DNA of 64,000 nucleotides, taken from assembly GCF_017569225.1 (NCBI RefSeq), contig NZ_CP071868.1, forward strand, positions 682,001 through 746,000. The letters run 5' to 3'. The notes beneath the pieces are model-generated. The model was not told the DNA's origin and did no database searches. It saw only the letters and a program-made list of their open reading frames with translations. The position numbers were made by a program, and so were the translations under genes. Shown piece by piece: positions 36,386 to 44,634 of this stretch. The first letter of the stretch is position 1. Each line of letters starts with the position of its first letter. Origin of the DNA: Pengzhenrongella sicca. Its GTDB lineage: Bacteria; Actinomycetota; Actinomycetes; Actinomycetales; Cellulomonadaceae.

Positions 36386-37053
36386 CCCGCGTTCGCGAAC
36401 CCACGACCCGAGAATGGCGCGCACGCCCAAGCGCGAGGTCAGACACACGCCGAATCTAACCATCATGACAGAAGTTCAATAACAGATTCACCACTCCGGG
36501 TGGTCGTGCTGCCGCTGAGCCCGGTATCTCCTCGGCCCGTGGAGCGTCAGATCGCCGCGACTGCCGCCAGGCCGCGCCCGGGCGCAACGTGCCGATAGCA
36601 ACCACTCCGCCCACGTCACGCACGCCATTCTGGTCTGGACGACGTCGCAGGCTTTCGTGCTCGGTCTGCACCGGATCCACTGCGAAGCACCCTCCGCACG
36701 AAAGAAGAACTACGCCGGGTCCTGGGATGAACGTTCAAGAGAAACCGAATCCGGATCGAGTTGCGCCTCGTAACAATGGCGCTGAGGAGGATCACCATTT
36801 TCGGGCAGAACTTGAACGCGGGGCCGCCGACGTCCTGCCCATTTCGACTGCCTCGGCACCAGCAATAGACCAACCAAAGCGATTCAACGGGGCTCAGTCG
36901 AACACCTATGCTGGTCCTCTTCTAGGTTCGTTCATCCTACGAACCGCACCGCCTGATCACTATCGGAATCCGACGGATTCCGACCTAACGGAATGTCAGA
37001 CTGGAGCGCGCGATCCGATGGGCACGTCGTGCTGGATCTGACTTTAGTCGACA
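36386..37053. other. Intergenic at the junction of the Tad operon and the cargo module
   Basis: About 670 bases with visibly lower G+C than the Tad genes. One short open frame from ATG 36727 (about 104 codons, starting MNVQEKPNPDRV) lacks a ribosome-binding site and recognisable features; I do not call it. The drop in G+C marks the left boundary of the 37-42.5 kb cargo. Confidence 0.5.
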
Positions 37054-37890
37054 CTAAACGCGTCGGACTCGGTCGACCAGGATCAATATCAAATCATCTC
37101 TCCGATTCCCTGAGCCTGAGAGTTGAAATATGTGATTGCCGAAGCGAGCCAAGAAAACAATGCTTGAGTCTCGATCCGAGAGGCTATCGAAGATGGAATC
37201 ATTGCTCTCCAATACTTCCATCACGGCGTCGATGCCGCGTAGGCGACCGATAATTCGCCACGTAAACCAATGCCCGCGTGGCAGCCGCTTCAAGTTGATC
37301 AGAAGCCAGTGTCGACTCTGATCAAAATCGGATAAGCGCCGCGCGACAACCGAGTTAGATACCCGATATGTCGCAGCAGTTTGCCGAATATCGGCGAGCG
37401 TGGCGATCGAACTGCCATCATCATTGCGGTGATCGCGGAGGCGGGCTACGGCGTACTCGGGCACCAGAAGACAGCCAGCGACTGAATCTGCCTGCCACTC
37501 TTCTCGTCGAAAATGCGGTCTTGTGGCCGGCGCTGCCGACAAGCCCGAGTCATCTGTGCGGCCGTGGCGGAGGAACGTGTGTGCCAGTTCGTGAGCGAGT
37601 GTGAACCTCTGACGCGAGGGGGCCTGGCCACCTTGCAATACGATCGCCGGTGATCCCCCATACCACGAAGTGTGGCCCAGTCTGTCTAGGTACGAGTCTG
37701 TCGTAATGGATCGCACGCCGAGAGCCTGCGCAATCTCGTACAGATTTGGGCGATCTGGGTCGGCCGTTAGTCCTCGGAGGCTATCGGCGATTGCAGGTGC
37801 GTTGAAGGCTCCGAGATTGGTGCCCGGGGTCATCGGGATTCGGTTCAGGTGCCGTTCCGGTCCCGTAAGCCGTGGCCCGCTGTTGCCCAT
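37054..37890 (-). CDS. ImmA/IrrE-type metallopeptidase
   Basis: A 278-residue protein. The ATG at 37890 has GGAGGGAG eight bases upstream, preferable to ATG 37908. LAHELAHTFLRHG (H100, E101, H104) is the zinc-binding HExxH of the ImmA/IrrE family. EEWQADSVAGCLLVP supplies the third ligand and the conserved LLxP. A winged-helix-like segment follows (LADIRQTAATYRVSNSVVARRL). Family members cleave Xre-type repressors, derepressing mobile elements or toxins. Last gene of a minus-strand group running from 41035 to 37054. Confidence 0.9.
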   Translation of the reverse strand: MGNSGPRLTGPERHLNRIPMTPGTNLGAFNAPAIADSLRGLTADPDRPNLYEIAQALGVRSITTDSYLDRLGHTSWYGGSPAIVLQGGQAPSRQRFTLAHELAHTFLRHGRTDDSGLSAAPATRPHFRREEWQADSVAGCLLVPEYAVARLRDHRNDDGSSIATLADIRQTAATYRVSNSVVARRLSDFDQSRHWLLINLKRLPRGHWFTWRIIGRLRGIDAVMEVLESNDSIFDSLSDRDSSIVFLARFGNHIFQLSGSGNRRDDLILILVDRVRRV

Positions 37891-37946
37891 GACATTTGCT
37901 CCCTCCATAGTCAAAGCCGAACTAGTGCTGGAGCGGCGGGCGGCCG

Positions 37947-39569
37947 TCACGCGCGGTCCAAGTTTTGTCGCCAGAAGACCACCCAAGCCGGCGCGCTCCC
38001 AAAATCCAACCTACTGGCGCCGCTCGACACGGATTCAAGCAATCGCTCGCCTCGAGCTTTCTGCAGCATGTATGCATAGTCGGCGTCGCTCAGTTGCATG
38101 TCGTACCTCGCCACCTCGGCAAAGTAGAGCTCGTGAGGAGTTAGGTTCTCGCTGACGCCTTCAGGAAGGTTGGGCTCGAACTGAGGTACATTTGTAAATC
38201 CTTCAAAAAGTACAGGTTGTTGAAATTGGACGCCGTCGAACAGTCGGCGCTCTCTCTCGGCAAGGTCGGGCGTACGGGAATGCGCGGGCGCGGGAACTCC
38301 TAGGTCCACCACCTTGACTGCGAGCAGCTCGGTGGTCTCGATGTCTTGGGTCCCGGGATGCACCAGATTGGCAGTTGGCGGTGAAGGGTCATTATCGCTG
38401 GCTGCAGAAAATTCTAAGTGGTCGGAATTGGCGATGTCGTCGAGTTCGATCTCAGGCCCGTAGAGAGCGTTGTTGATTGCCTCGGAAATATCAGTCAACT
38501 CATCGGGCGTCGCGGTAGCGAACACTTCTATTCGGGTACAGATTAGACGCACGCGGTAGGTTAGAACGTCTGGGACGGCTATTTCAATTCCGGAGGATAT
38601 GGCAAAGCTATACGAGTCTCGATATTCTTCGAACATCTCGTACTTCTGTTCGAGATTCCTAATTTTTTTGGTGTGACGGCGCTCAATATCGGCGCTGCGG
38701 GCGACGACGCGAGCGCGAACTTCGGAAATTAACTCCTCTTCACTTAGAAAAGGTACGAAATCTCCGTTCAGAAGAGGGCTCTGGTCGTCATCGCTACCGG
38801 GCATCGTGGAGACGATTGAAGTGATTGGGGTCAGGTCGGTTGTGGACTCGCTGGCGATGAGCGTCCGCGGGTGCCCGCGTGCTGCTTCCCCAAGCAAAAT
38901 TCCGACGCCCAACGCCGGTGGGTCCGACAACGCGACGACGAGATCAGCGATCGTCACTTGGACTATGTCTTCGTCGGCAGCTTCGCCAGCGGGCCGCTTC
39001 GAACCCGGCATCGCGCAGGGCGCATGGACCCTGTAGCCGAGATCTTCGAGCATGACCTTGAGGCAGGCAGCTCGATGGCGCACTTGGAGTAGGCCGTCGG
39101 TGGCTATGTCGTGTGGCGTCATCGCGCCGAGGATGACCGCAACCTTCTTTCCGCGATGCCGATGGCTTCGGTCTGCGTCGATCCAGGCGGCGAGAAGCTC
39201 GGTGTCACCGCTGGCCCTAGAGGACGCGAGGGCCGGCGGATAGGAGTCGGGGTTGGTCCAGCGCAGCTTGCTGTCATTGACGGCCAACAATTTGTCCAGT
39301 ACGACAGCGGTGAACAGCACTACGAAATCACGCTGTGAAGCCAGGTTGGCATCTAGTAGGTCCGCAGTGAGTTGGGCGGCCTCCGAACTGAGCCGGCCGG
39401 GCACGGAGCACCTTCGGATATGCTCCGCCGCGACGCGAGCAAGTTGGTGCCTCTCAGAAGCGGAGAGTTCGCAGGTTCTCTCGAATTGGGCGCACACAAA
39501 AACGAATCGCTCGATAAAATCTGCGTTGTCCAGCGGTTTGATATTCGGTACCACTCCTTCTCGGTCCAT
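37947..39569 (-). CDS. Protein with a nucleoside deoxyribosyltransferase-like domain
   Basis: A 540-residue protein with GGAGGGG six bases before the ATG. The first 130 residues are helical. Residues about 137-250 look like an NDT/TIR-type Rossmann fold: KKVAVILGAMT, CLKVMLEDLGYRVHAP, then ADLVVALSDPPALGVGILLG, EAARGHPRTLIA, where D..S...G...GEA resembles the active-site Asp/Glu pattern. A coiled stretch (ERRHTKKIRNLEQKYEMFEE) and a C-terminal domain follow. Enzymes of this fold hydrolyse NAD or nucleosides in several defence systems; that role here is inference. Confidence 0.6.
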   Translation of the reverse strand: MDREGVVPNIKPLDNADFIERFVFVCAQFERTCELSASERHQLARVAAEHIRRCSVPGRLSSEAAQLTADLLDANLASQRDFVVLFTAVVLDKLLAVNDSKLRWTNPDSYPPALASSRASGDTELLAAWIDADRSHRHRGKKVAVILGAMTPHDIATDGLLQVRHRAACLKVMLEDLGYRVHAPCAMPGSKRPAGEAADEDIVQVTIADLVVALSDPPALGVGILLGEAARGHPRTLIASESTTDLTPITSIVSTMPGSDDDQSPLLNGDFVPFLSEEELISEVRARVVARSADIERRHTKKIRNLEQKYEMFEEYRDSYSFAISSGIEIAVPDVLTYRVRLICTRIEVFATATPDELTDISEAINNALYGPEIELDDIANSDHLEFSAASDNDPSPPTANLVHPGTQDIETTELLAVKVVDLGVPAPAHSRTPDLAERERRLFDGVQFQQPVLFEGFTNVPQFEPNLPEGVSENLTPHELYFAEVARYDMQLSDADYAYMLQKARGERLLESVSSGASRLDFGSAPAWVVFWRQNLDRA

Positions 39570-39644
39570 GCCTGCCCCTCCGTTCTCGATATACCACAAC
39601 GGCTGCGCAAACCGCCAGAGTATGCGCGGCGGATTCGCCTTTCG

Positions 39645-39893
39645 CTATAGAATTCGGACGATTGCGCAATCCGATCCACTGGAACCGACAATACGAACTA
39701 CGCCACCGTGCTTGATTAAGTCATCGAACACCTCGCGGTCCGCGGCTGGCACGCCGATGCCAACTCGCGCTACAGGGGTTATTTGAACGGTAATGGTGTC
39801 GCTCTTGGCGTCGACGACACTGATGATCGAATTGCCGATTTCGGCGCGGAGCTGATTCCAAGGTGTGCTTATCCGTTCTGCGGGTGTGGACAC
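39645..39893 (-). CDS. Small hypothetical protein
   Basis: An 82-residue protein starting at GTG (STPAERISTPWNQL) with GAGAGG about seven bases upstream. The strands SIISVVDAKSDTITVQITPV and GGVVRIVGSSGS suggest a compact beta protein; a VGIGVPAADREVFDDL helix connects them. I do not recognise a family. It lies in the same direction between two larger genes and could be an adaptor or antitoxin-like partner. Confidence 0.5.
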   Translation of the reverse strand: MSTPAERISTPWNQLRAEIGNSIISVVDAKSDTITVQITPVARVGIGVPAADREVFDDLIKHGGVVRIVGSSGSDCAIVRIL

Positions 39894-40000
39894 TCGTATG
39901 CCTCTCGTTGATTCAAGCGCCCTTGCTTGTCCGAATTGGCCGAGGACGCCGCCGTCGGGATTTGAGGGAATCGGCGAACGTGACGTCCAAATGTTGGGAC

Positions 40001-41035
40001 TCAGATTGTGTCGATCACCTTTTTGCTCTCTATGGACGTGTCGATTTGGGCTCGGTCGATTTTTGTGCCGGTCTTGGAGAGTTTACCTGACAATGTTAAA
40101 CCGGCGCTCGAGGTTTCGCTAGGGTGGGAGTGCACGTAGTCGATGAGTTTGCGAGCGAAATCGCCGCGTAGATAGGCGGCGTCGTCGCTGCTCGTTGGAA
40201 ATACGACGTATGGCAGTGGTTCGTGCCCGAATAGTTCGTTTCCGCTGAGCCGTGAGTACGTCGCCCGCACATACCACCCGTCGCCCCCTACTGGACGGTC
40301 GATCTCAATCGCGTCTACTTCGCGGTGGACGGCATCTTCGAACTCTTCGGGGCTCGCGGCAGTTTCGAGCAATTCGGGCGCTGGGCTAAAAGCCCTGTCA
40401 CGCAACTGGGCGGCGACTGCTTCCCCGGTGCTGGAAAGAGTCCAACTGACCCGCCGGCCGTACTTGCGACGTTCAAGCACCTCGGGGCCGAGGCGCTTAT
40501 AGAGTTGGCTGAGTTGCGTGGGGTGGATTTCCAACTCTTCAACGATCACATCGCTGAAGACCTCGTCCTCTGTATCGGCGAGCATGAAGAGGAGTCGAGA
40601 GGCGTGTGTGTCCGGTTCGATCCTGGCGGCAATTTCACGTGGAGCTACGGCGTCGGAGCCGAGTTGACTGAGGCGCCGGAGCAGCGAGAGTTGCGCGAGT
40701 GCCGTGTCTCGCTGCCGGATGTCCGTATGCGAGACGCTGGCGAGGTCACTGGCTGCGAGGATCTGGGAGTCGACGAGGCTGAAGGCCTTCTCCATGTCTG
40801 CAAGAGTCTCGGTCTGCGCGCTCAAGATGACCTGGATAGTGAGACTCGCGGCGCCGTCGATCCACACGTCATCGACGCAACCATCCTGCTTGAACTGCGC
40901 TTGCGCCTCGTCAAAGAGATCCCTGATTGCATCGGTCCAGCGATCCGAGGGATTGGGGAGCGTGGTGGGCAGGCCGCGGTGAGCTCGAGCCCTGCTCGTC
41001 TTGCTCGCGGCCTTCGGGACTGTAGGTGTGTGCAT
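40001..41035 (-). CDS. Hypothetical protein with a winged-helix-like segment
   Basis: A 344-residue protein with a strong AGGAGGT ribosome-binding site seven bases before the ATG. After a basic, disordered N-terminus comes a helical region (WTDAIRDLFDEAQAQFKQDG, SLTIQVILSAQTETLADMEK). Residues about 155-215 (DVIVEELEIHPTQLSQLYKR, RRVSWTLSSTGEAVAAQL) read as a winged helix. The last third is beta-rich (DGWYVRATYSRLSGNELFGH, PLPYVVFPTSSD). It heads the minus-strand cargo group and is divergent from the nitrilase-like gene (65-bp gap), so a regulator of the module is plausible. Confidence 0.6.
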   Translation of the reverse strand: MHTPTVPKAASKTSRARAHRGLPTTLPNPSDRWTDAIRDLFDEAQAQFKQDGCVDDVWIDGAASLTIQVILSAQTETLADMEKAFSLVDSQILAASDLASVSHTDIRQRDTALAQLSLLRRLSQLGSDAVAPREIAARIEPDTHASRLLFMLADTEDEVFSDVIVEELEIHPTQLSQLYKRLGPEVLERRKYGRRVSWTLSSTGEAVAAQLRDRAFSPAPELLETAASPEEFEDAVHREVDAIEIDRPVGGDGWYVRATYSRLSGNELFGHEPLPYVVFPTSSDDAAYLRGDFARKLIDYVHSHPSETSSAGLTLSGKLSKTGTKIDRAQIDTSIESKKVIDTI

Positions 41036-41100
41036 CTGTCGTACCTCCTGTTACGAGAACCATGGTGGCGTATCAAGTATATGTCAAGTACTGTCTAGCC

Positions 41101-42510
41101 ATGAACGTTGGTGATGCCTTCGCGAAGGCGTACGACCTGCTCGAGGCGATGCACCCGATCGCGCTCCAACTGAGTGTCTGGTCCGAGGATCCTGTGATGC
41201 GGGCCGCGAGTCGGGAGGCGTCAGCGTCGATCCAGTCCACGGGACAAGTGCGCATGGCCGCGCTGGAGGTAGCGTCCCCACCGGCCCTCCTGGGGATCCT
41301 GTCGGTACTCGACAGAGTGCTCACGAGGTCGTCTCCGTTGTCGACCTCGACAGAACCGTTGCATCGGCGGCTGCGCGAGACCTTCCAGCGTACAGGGCGA
41401 TTCAACGACTCGACAGACGGCGCAGTGCTTCCTCGGTATGTGGAGGGGGGTCGCCCGAGAGCAATGGCTGAGGGTTTGGATGAAGTATTCAAAAACGTGC
41501 GGGTCCGCAAGGCGACATGGGACCGCTGCACACAAGTGAACTTACATGCGCCTACAATGCGGCGCTTTGACATCGTCGTGCCAGCTTCAAAAGAAATTAG
41601 TATTGCCGCGCTTCCCCTAGCAGGCCCAGGCGATATTCTGATGCTTCACGATATTACGCCTGAAGACGTCAATGTCTATTTGGCTAGCCCCGGGCCGAAG
41701 ATCGCACCTCGGGTGCCGCAAGCGATGCGCAAGCTACGTGATAGCGGCGCAAGCTTAGGCCTTATCCCAGAGGCCACACTCGACGACGGCATCCTCGCAG
41801 CCTGGCGCGCAGCTAGTGATGTCAATAATCCCGATTGGGTCCTGGTTGGTTCTGGTCCGGTTCATGGCGACTACCCAGGCGGCTCAGCGCCGAACGGTAC
41901 GTACGCGACCAAGACCGGAGCGATTCTCGCTCCGAACCGGGCCGTCCTAATGCATGGCCCCACAGGTCGAGTAATCGCAGTTCAAGACAAGAGGTACGGT
42001 TTTACGATCCTGCCCGATATTAAAGCGGCATACCTGCTCAAGTCTGCCCCGGATCAGCCACTCGGTGAGGGGATAATCCAGGGTACAAGTCTCACCGTCA
42101 TCGAGAGTCGTGTCGGTCGGGTCGCAATGTTGGTGTGTGAAGACCTCGACCGCCTTGCCCAAGACGGACCGATGTTGCGAGAACTCGGCGTCTCACTTGT
42201 TCTGGTACCAGTGATTGCGCCTCCGCTCCTAGCTTACCGCTGGCAGCACCAAGCTTCGAATGCCCTCGCCAAGGACGTGGGGAGCACCGTCATCACAATC
42301 AACAGCCTTGCACTGGGGCGCGACGAAATTGTTAATGACCCTAAGACTGGCGACGACATTAAGCAGCCCGCGACGACCCTGCAAGTCATCGTGCCGGAGG
42401 CTAATAGCTACACCACTTTTCGGGATCCCCAGGGCAACCCGCGGCACAACGTTCACACGGATGCGCAGGACGCAATGACGTTACGGAACACAACGATACG
42501 CGTCCCGTAA
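41101..42510 (+). CDS. Nitrilase-superfamily (carbon-nitrogen hydrolase) protein
   Basis: A 469-residue protein starting MNVGDAFAKAYDLLE. The C-terminal 300 residues contain the Glu-Lys-Cys triad expected for the fold: E224 in LIPEATLDD, K297 in AVQDKRYGF and C346 in MLVCEDLDR. GTSLTVIESRVGRVAML precedes the nucleophile as in amidases. The spacing (73 and 49 residues) fits the family. The N-terminal 170 residues are helical and unlike ordinary nitrilases. Divergent from the minus-strand cargo genes, with unusual codon use for this genome. Its substrate is unknown; a role as defence effector is speculative. Confidence 0.75.
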   Translation: MNVGDAFAKAYDLLEAMHPIALQLSVWSEDPVMRAASREASASIQSTGQVRMAALEVASPPALLGILSVLDRVLTRSSPLSTSTEPLHRRLRETFQRTGRFNDSTDGAVLPRYVEGGRPRAMAEGLDEVFKNVRVRKATWDRCTQVNLHAPTMRRFDIVVPASKEISIAALPLAGPGDILMLHDITPEDVNVYLASPGPKIAPRVPQAMRKLRDSGASLGLIPEATLDDGILAAWRAASDVNNPDWVLVGSGPVHGDYPGGSAPNGTYATKTGAILAPNRAVLMHGPTGRVIAVQDKRYGFTILPDIKAAYLLKSAPDQPLGEGIIQGTSLTVIESRVGRVAMLVCEDLDRLAQDGPMLRELGVSLVLVPVIAPPLLAYRWQHQASNALAKDVGSTVITINSLALGRDEIVNDPKTGDDIKQPATTLQVIVPEANSYTTFRDPQGNPRHNVHTDAQDAMTLRNTTIRVP

Positions 42511-42579
42511 TCGGGACCTGGACTCGAATTGAAACTGGGCTGTCGTGCCAACTTCTACCGGTGGTGATGAGCCCGTGCA

Positions 42580-42900
42580 ACCGCGGCTTTTCGCTCGGCG
42601 CTGATAACGTCACCGCCCGAAGGCGCCGAGGCTCTGAGCACTGAGTTTTGAATGGAGGCGTTGGCCCCGATGGGTTTCGTCGGCCCGGTCGAAGATCGCC
42701 AGGACGTCGCCAGCTCGCTTCTTGAGCGTTCGCCCGAGGTTGGTGTCTTCTTGTAGGGCTCTGGGAACAGCGGAGCCGACAGCGTCTATCAGCTGCTCCT
42801 TCACTGCTCGGTTGTGGCTGCGGCCGAGGTGGCGGTCGGCGGCGATCATGGGCTGGTAGCTGCACCAGATTGTCGCGGCCCGGAACTCGAGTGCCGCCGC
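42580..42900 (-). pseudogene. ISL3-family transposase remnant
   Basis: The reverse strand reads TIWCSYQPMIAADRHLG, then KEQLIDAVGSAVPRALQE and LGRTLKKRAGDVLAIFDR. This is the C-terminal DDE region of ISL3 transposases, which usually continues into a SNGPTEAIN motif. After FDR the frame shifts and only degraded traces of that motif remain (IGANASIQ in another frame). Neither the N-terminal half nor terminal repeats are seen, so it is a relic marking past insertion at the cargo/transfer junction. Confidence 0.65.
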
Positions 42901-43092
42901 TTTCAGTATTCGGCATCGACAACGGCCTCGATCCGGGTCCGCGGCCAGTTGGTGATCAGCTCAACGCCCTGTGCTGGGTAAGCCGGGCCCGGTGGCGCGG
43001 ATCATCGGCGCGGCGGCGACGCCCCTCGAGGTCTTGTTCGGTGGCTCTGGCGCTGCGGTGTTTGTCGGATCGGTCCCGTTCGTTTCTGACAG

Positions 43093-43137
43093 CCACCCTG
43101 TTTTCGATAGTTCTACGGACTCCTGCGTAGTAGAGGG
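43093..43137 (+). promoter_or_regulatory. Transfer-regulon element, copy A, upstream of the T4SS operon
   Basis: CCACCCTGTTTTC, an 11-base spacer (gatagttctac), GGACTCCTGC, then gtagtagaggg. The same two blocks with identical spacing occur at 62212-62258 (minus) and 63946-63990 (plus). This copy ends 47 bases before the ATG at 43185. Confidence 0.75.
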
Positions 43138-43184
43138 CAACGCTAGCGGAGCGTTCGCCCGCCCAATTGAGCGGGGTGCAGGAC

Positions 43185-43493
43185 ATGAGGTCGTTCATCG
43201 TTGCCGTGACGCTGCCGGCGGAAGATCCGGGGATCAGCCCGAATCAAGCAGGCCTGCCGGGCTTGGCCGCCATCAAGAGCATCGTCGGTGCGCTGCTGAC
43301 GTGGGGTCTGGTGGCCTGCGTCGCGGGCCTGGTGATCTCGGTGATCATCTGGGCGGTCGCCCACCAGCAGGGCAACTACTCGCACGCCTCGGGAGGCAAG
43401 ACCGGAGTTCTGGTCGCAGCCGGTGGCGCGCTCCTGATCGGTGGGGCGAACGCGATAGTCACATTCTTCTCCGGCATGGGTGCCGGGATCTGA
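43185..43493 (+). CDS. DUF6112-like small membrane protein of the transfer system
   Basis: A 102-residue protein starting MRSFIVAVTLPAED, with GGTGCAGGA before the ATG. ISPNQAGLPGLAAIKSIVGA leads into two membrane helices (LTWGLVACVAGLVISVIIWA, TGVLVAAGGALLIGGANAIV). This matches the two-helix TrbC/VirB2-sized proteins (DUF6112) that precede the TrbL gene in actinobacterial conjugation clusters. First gene after regulatory copy A. It may be the conjugative pilin or a channel subunit. Confidence 0.8.
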   Translation: MRSFIVAVTLPAEDPGISPNQAGLPGLAAIKSIVGALLTWGLVACVAGLVISVIIWAVAHQQGNYSHASGGKTGVLVAAGGALLIGGANAIVTFFSGMGAGI

Positions 43494-43494
43494 C

Positions 43495-44634
43495 ATGCCG
43501 GTCCCGACCTTCGACCCGTGCGCCGGGCTCCTCAATACAGCCTGCGAGGTGGCAGCTGGAGTGACCGGGTCGGTCAACTCGGCGGCATCAGATTACGTTC
43601 TGGGCGGTCTCGGCCAAGCGTTCGTCGACGCTGCTCAGTCGGTCGCGACGATGGGCCTCGCCTCACTCGACACCACGACTGCGATCGACCTCACCGCGTC
43701 ATGGTTCCGGGCGAACGTCGCCGTCATCGCGGCTATCACCCTGCCGGTCGTCGTGGGTCTTTTCGTCATCCAGGTCGTGACCTCGGTGCTCCACCGGGAG
43801 CCCGGCGGGTTGGTGCGCGCCGTCGTCGGCGTTGCCAAGGCACTGCTCGGCGCGGCCCTCGCATTGGCCGTCACGCAGGTTGCGTTGACCGCGGTCGATG
43901 GGATCTGCGGTTTCATCGCCAGGTCTGCGGGGATGACGGTCTCGGCCGCGGCGGGGATGTTCTTCGACTTCGCCCGACTGGTCAGCGGGCCATCTCCGGT
44001 ACTGCAGATGCTCCTCGGGCTCGCGCTCATCGTCGGCTTCCTCATGCTCTGGGGCGTAATGCTGTTCCGCAAGGCTGCTCTGATCCTGATCGCCGTGTTC
44101 GCGCCCATCGCATTCGCCGGGTCAGCGTGGGACCAGACCCGGGTCTGGACCCGCCGGTGGCTGGAGATCGTCGCGGCCCTGGTGTTCTGCAAGGTCGTCA
44201 TCGTCGTCGTGTTCGTCGTCGGCGCCTCCGCGTTCTCCGGGATCGGACCCACCACCGCAGGCGCACCTGCCACGGGCAACCCGGATCCTGGCGGGCTGTC
44301 GGACGTGCTGGTTGGGCTGCTGCTGTTGTCGATCGCGGCGTTCGCGCCCTGGCTGACGTGGCGGTTCGTCCACTGGTCCGGGATGGAAGCGGCCGCGGTG
44401 ATGAACTCCGCAGTCGCCTCGAACCCGATCACCACTGGAGCCCGCAGGGCGGGCGCACAGACCAAGCAGGTCGCGCAGAGCGCATTGACGTCGATGGTCG
44501 TCGGCGGGGTCACCGGAGTTGGCGCTAGCGCAGCAGCCAGAGCTAGCGCGGCCAGTGGTTCGAGCCAGCGGCCCAAGACCGCACCGCGACCCACTGCCGC
44601 AGCGACTCAACCGGGCGGCGGTGAGCAGTCATGA
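43495..44634 (+). CDS. TrbL/VirB6-like polytopic membrane protein
   Basis: A 379-residue protein. After an N-terminal Cys-containing exposed segment there are about six helices (VIAAITLPVVVGLFVIQVV, LLGLALIVGFLMLWGVMLF, ALVFCKVVIVVVFVVGASAF, VLVGLLLLSIAAFAPWLTW among them), with an amphipathic FRKAALILIAVFAPIAFAGS centre typical of TrbL/VirB6 channel proteins. The C-terminal 60 residues are Ala/Ser/Pro-rich and cytoplasmic. Start ATG is one base after the previous stop. Confidence 0.85.
   Translation: MPVPTFDPCAGLLNTACEVAAGVTGSVNSAASDYVLGGLGQAFVDAAQSVATMGLASLDTTTAIDLTASWFRANVAVIAAITLPVVVGLFVIQVVTSVLHREPGGLVRAVVGVAKALLGAALALAVTQVALTAVDGICGFIARSAGMTVSAAAGMFFDFARLVSGPSPVLQMLLGLALIVGFLMLWGVMLFRKAALILIAVFAPIAFAGSAWDQTRVWTRRWLEIVAALVFCKVVIVVVFVVGASAFSGIGPTTAGAPATGNPDPGGLSDVLVGLLLLSIAAFAPWLTWRFVHWSGMEAAAVMNSAVASNPITTGARRAGAQTKQVAQSALTSMVVGGVTGVGASAAARASAASGSSQRPKTAPRPTAAATQPGGGEQS

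Noticed and set aside
36727-37041. Short open frame starting MNVQEKPNPDRV
   Set aside because: No ribosome-binding site, no recognisable domain, and it lies in an AT-richer junction region where open frames mean little.
42956-43198. Minus-strand 80-codon frame over regulatory copy A, sharing YYAGV..T.ENRV with frames over copies B and C
   Set aside because: The shared peptide is a by-product of the conserved DNA blocks. In all three places the variable core differs in every codon, and the units being controlled run the other way.
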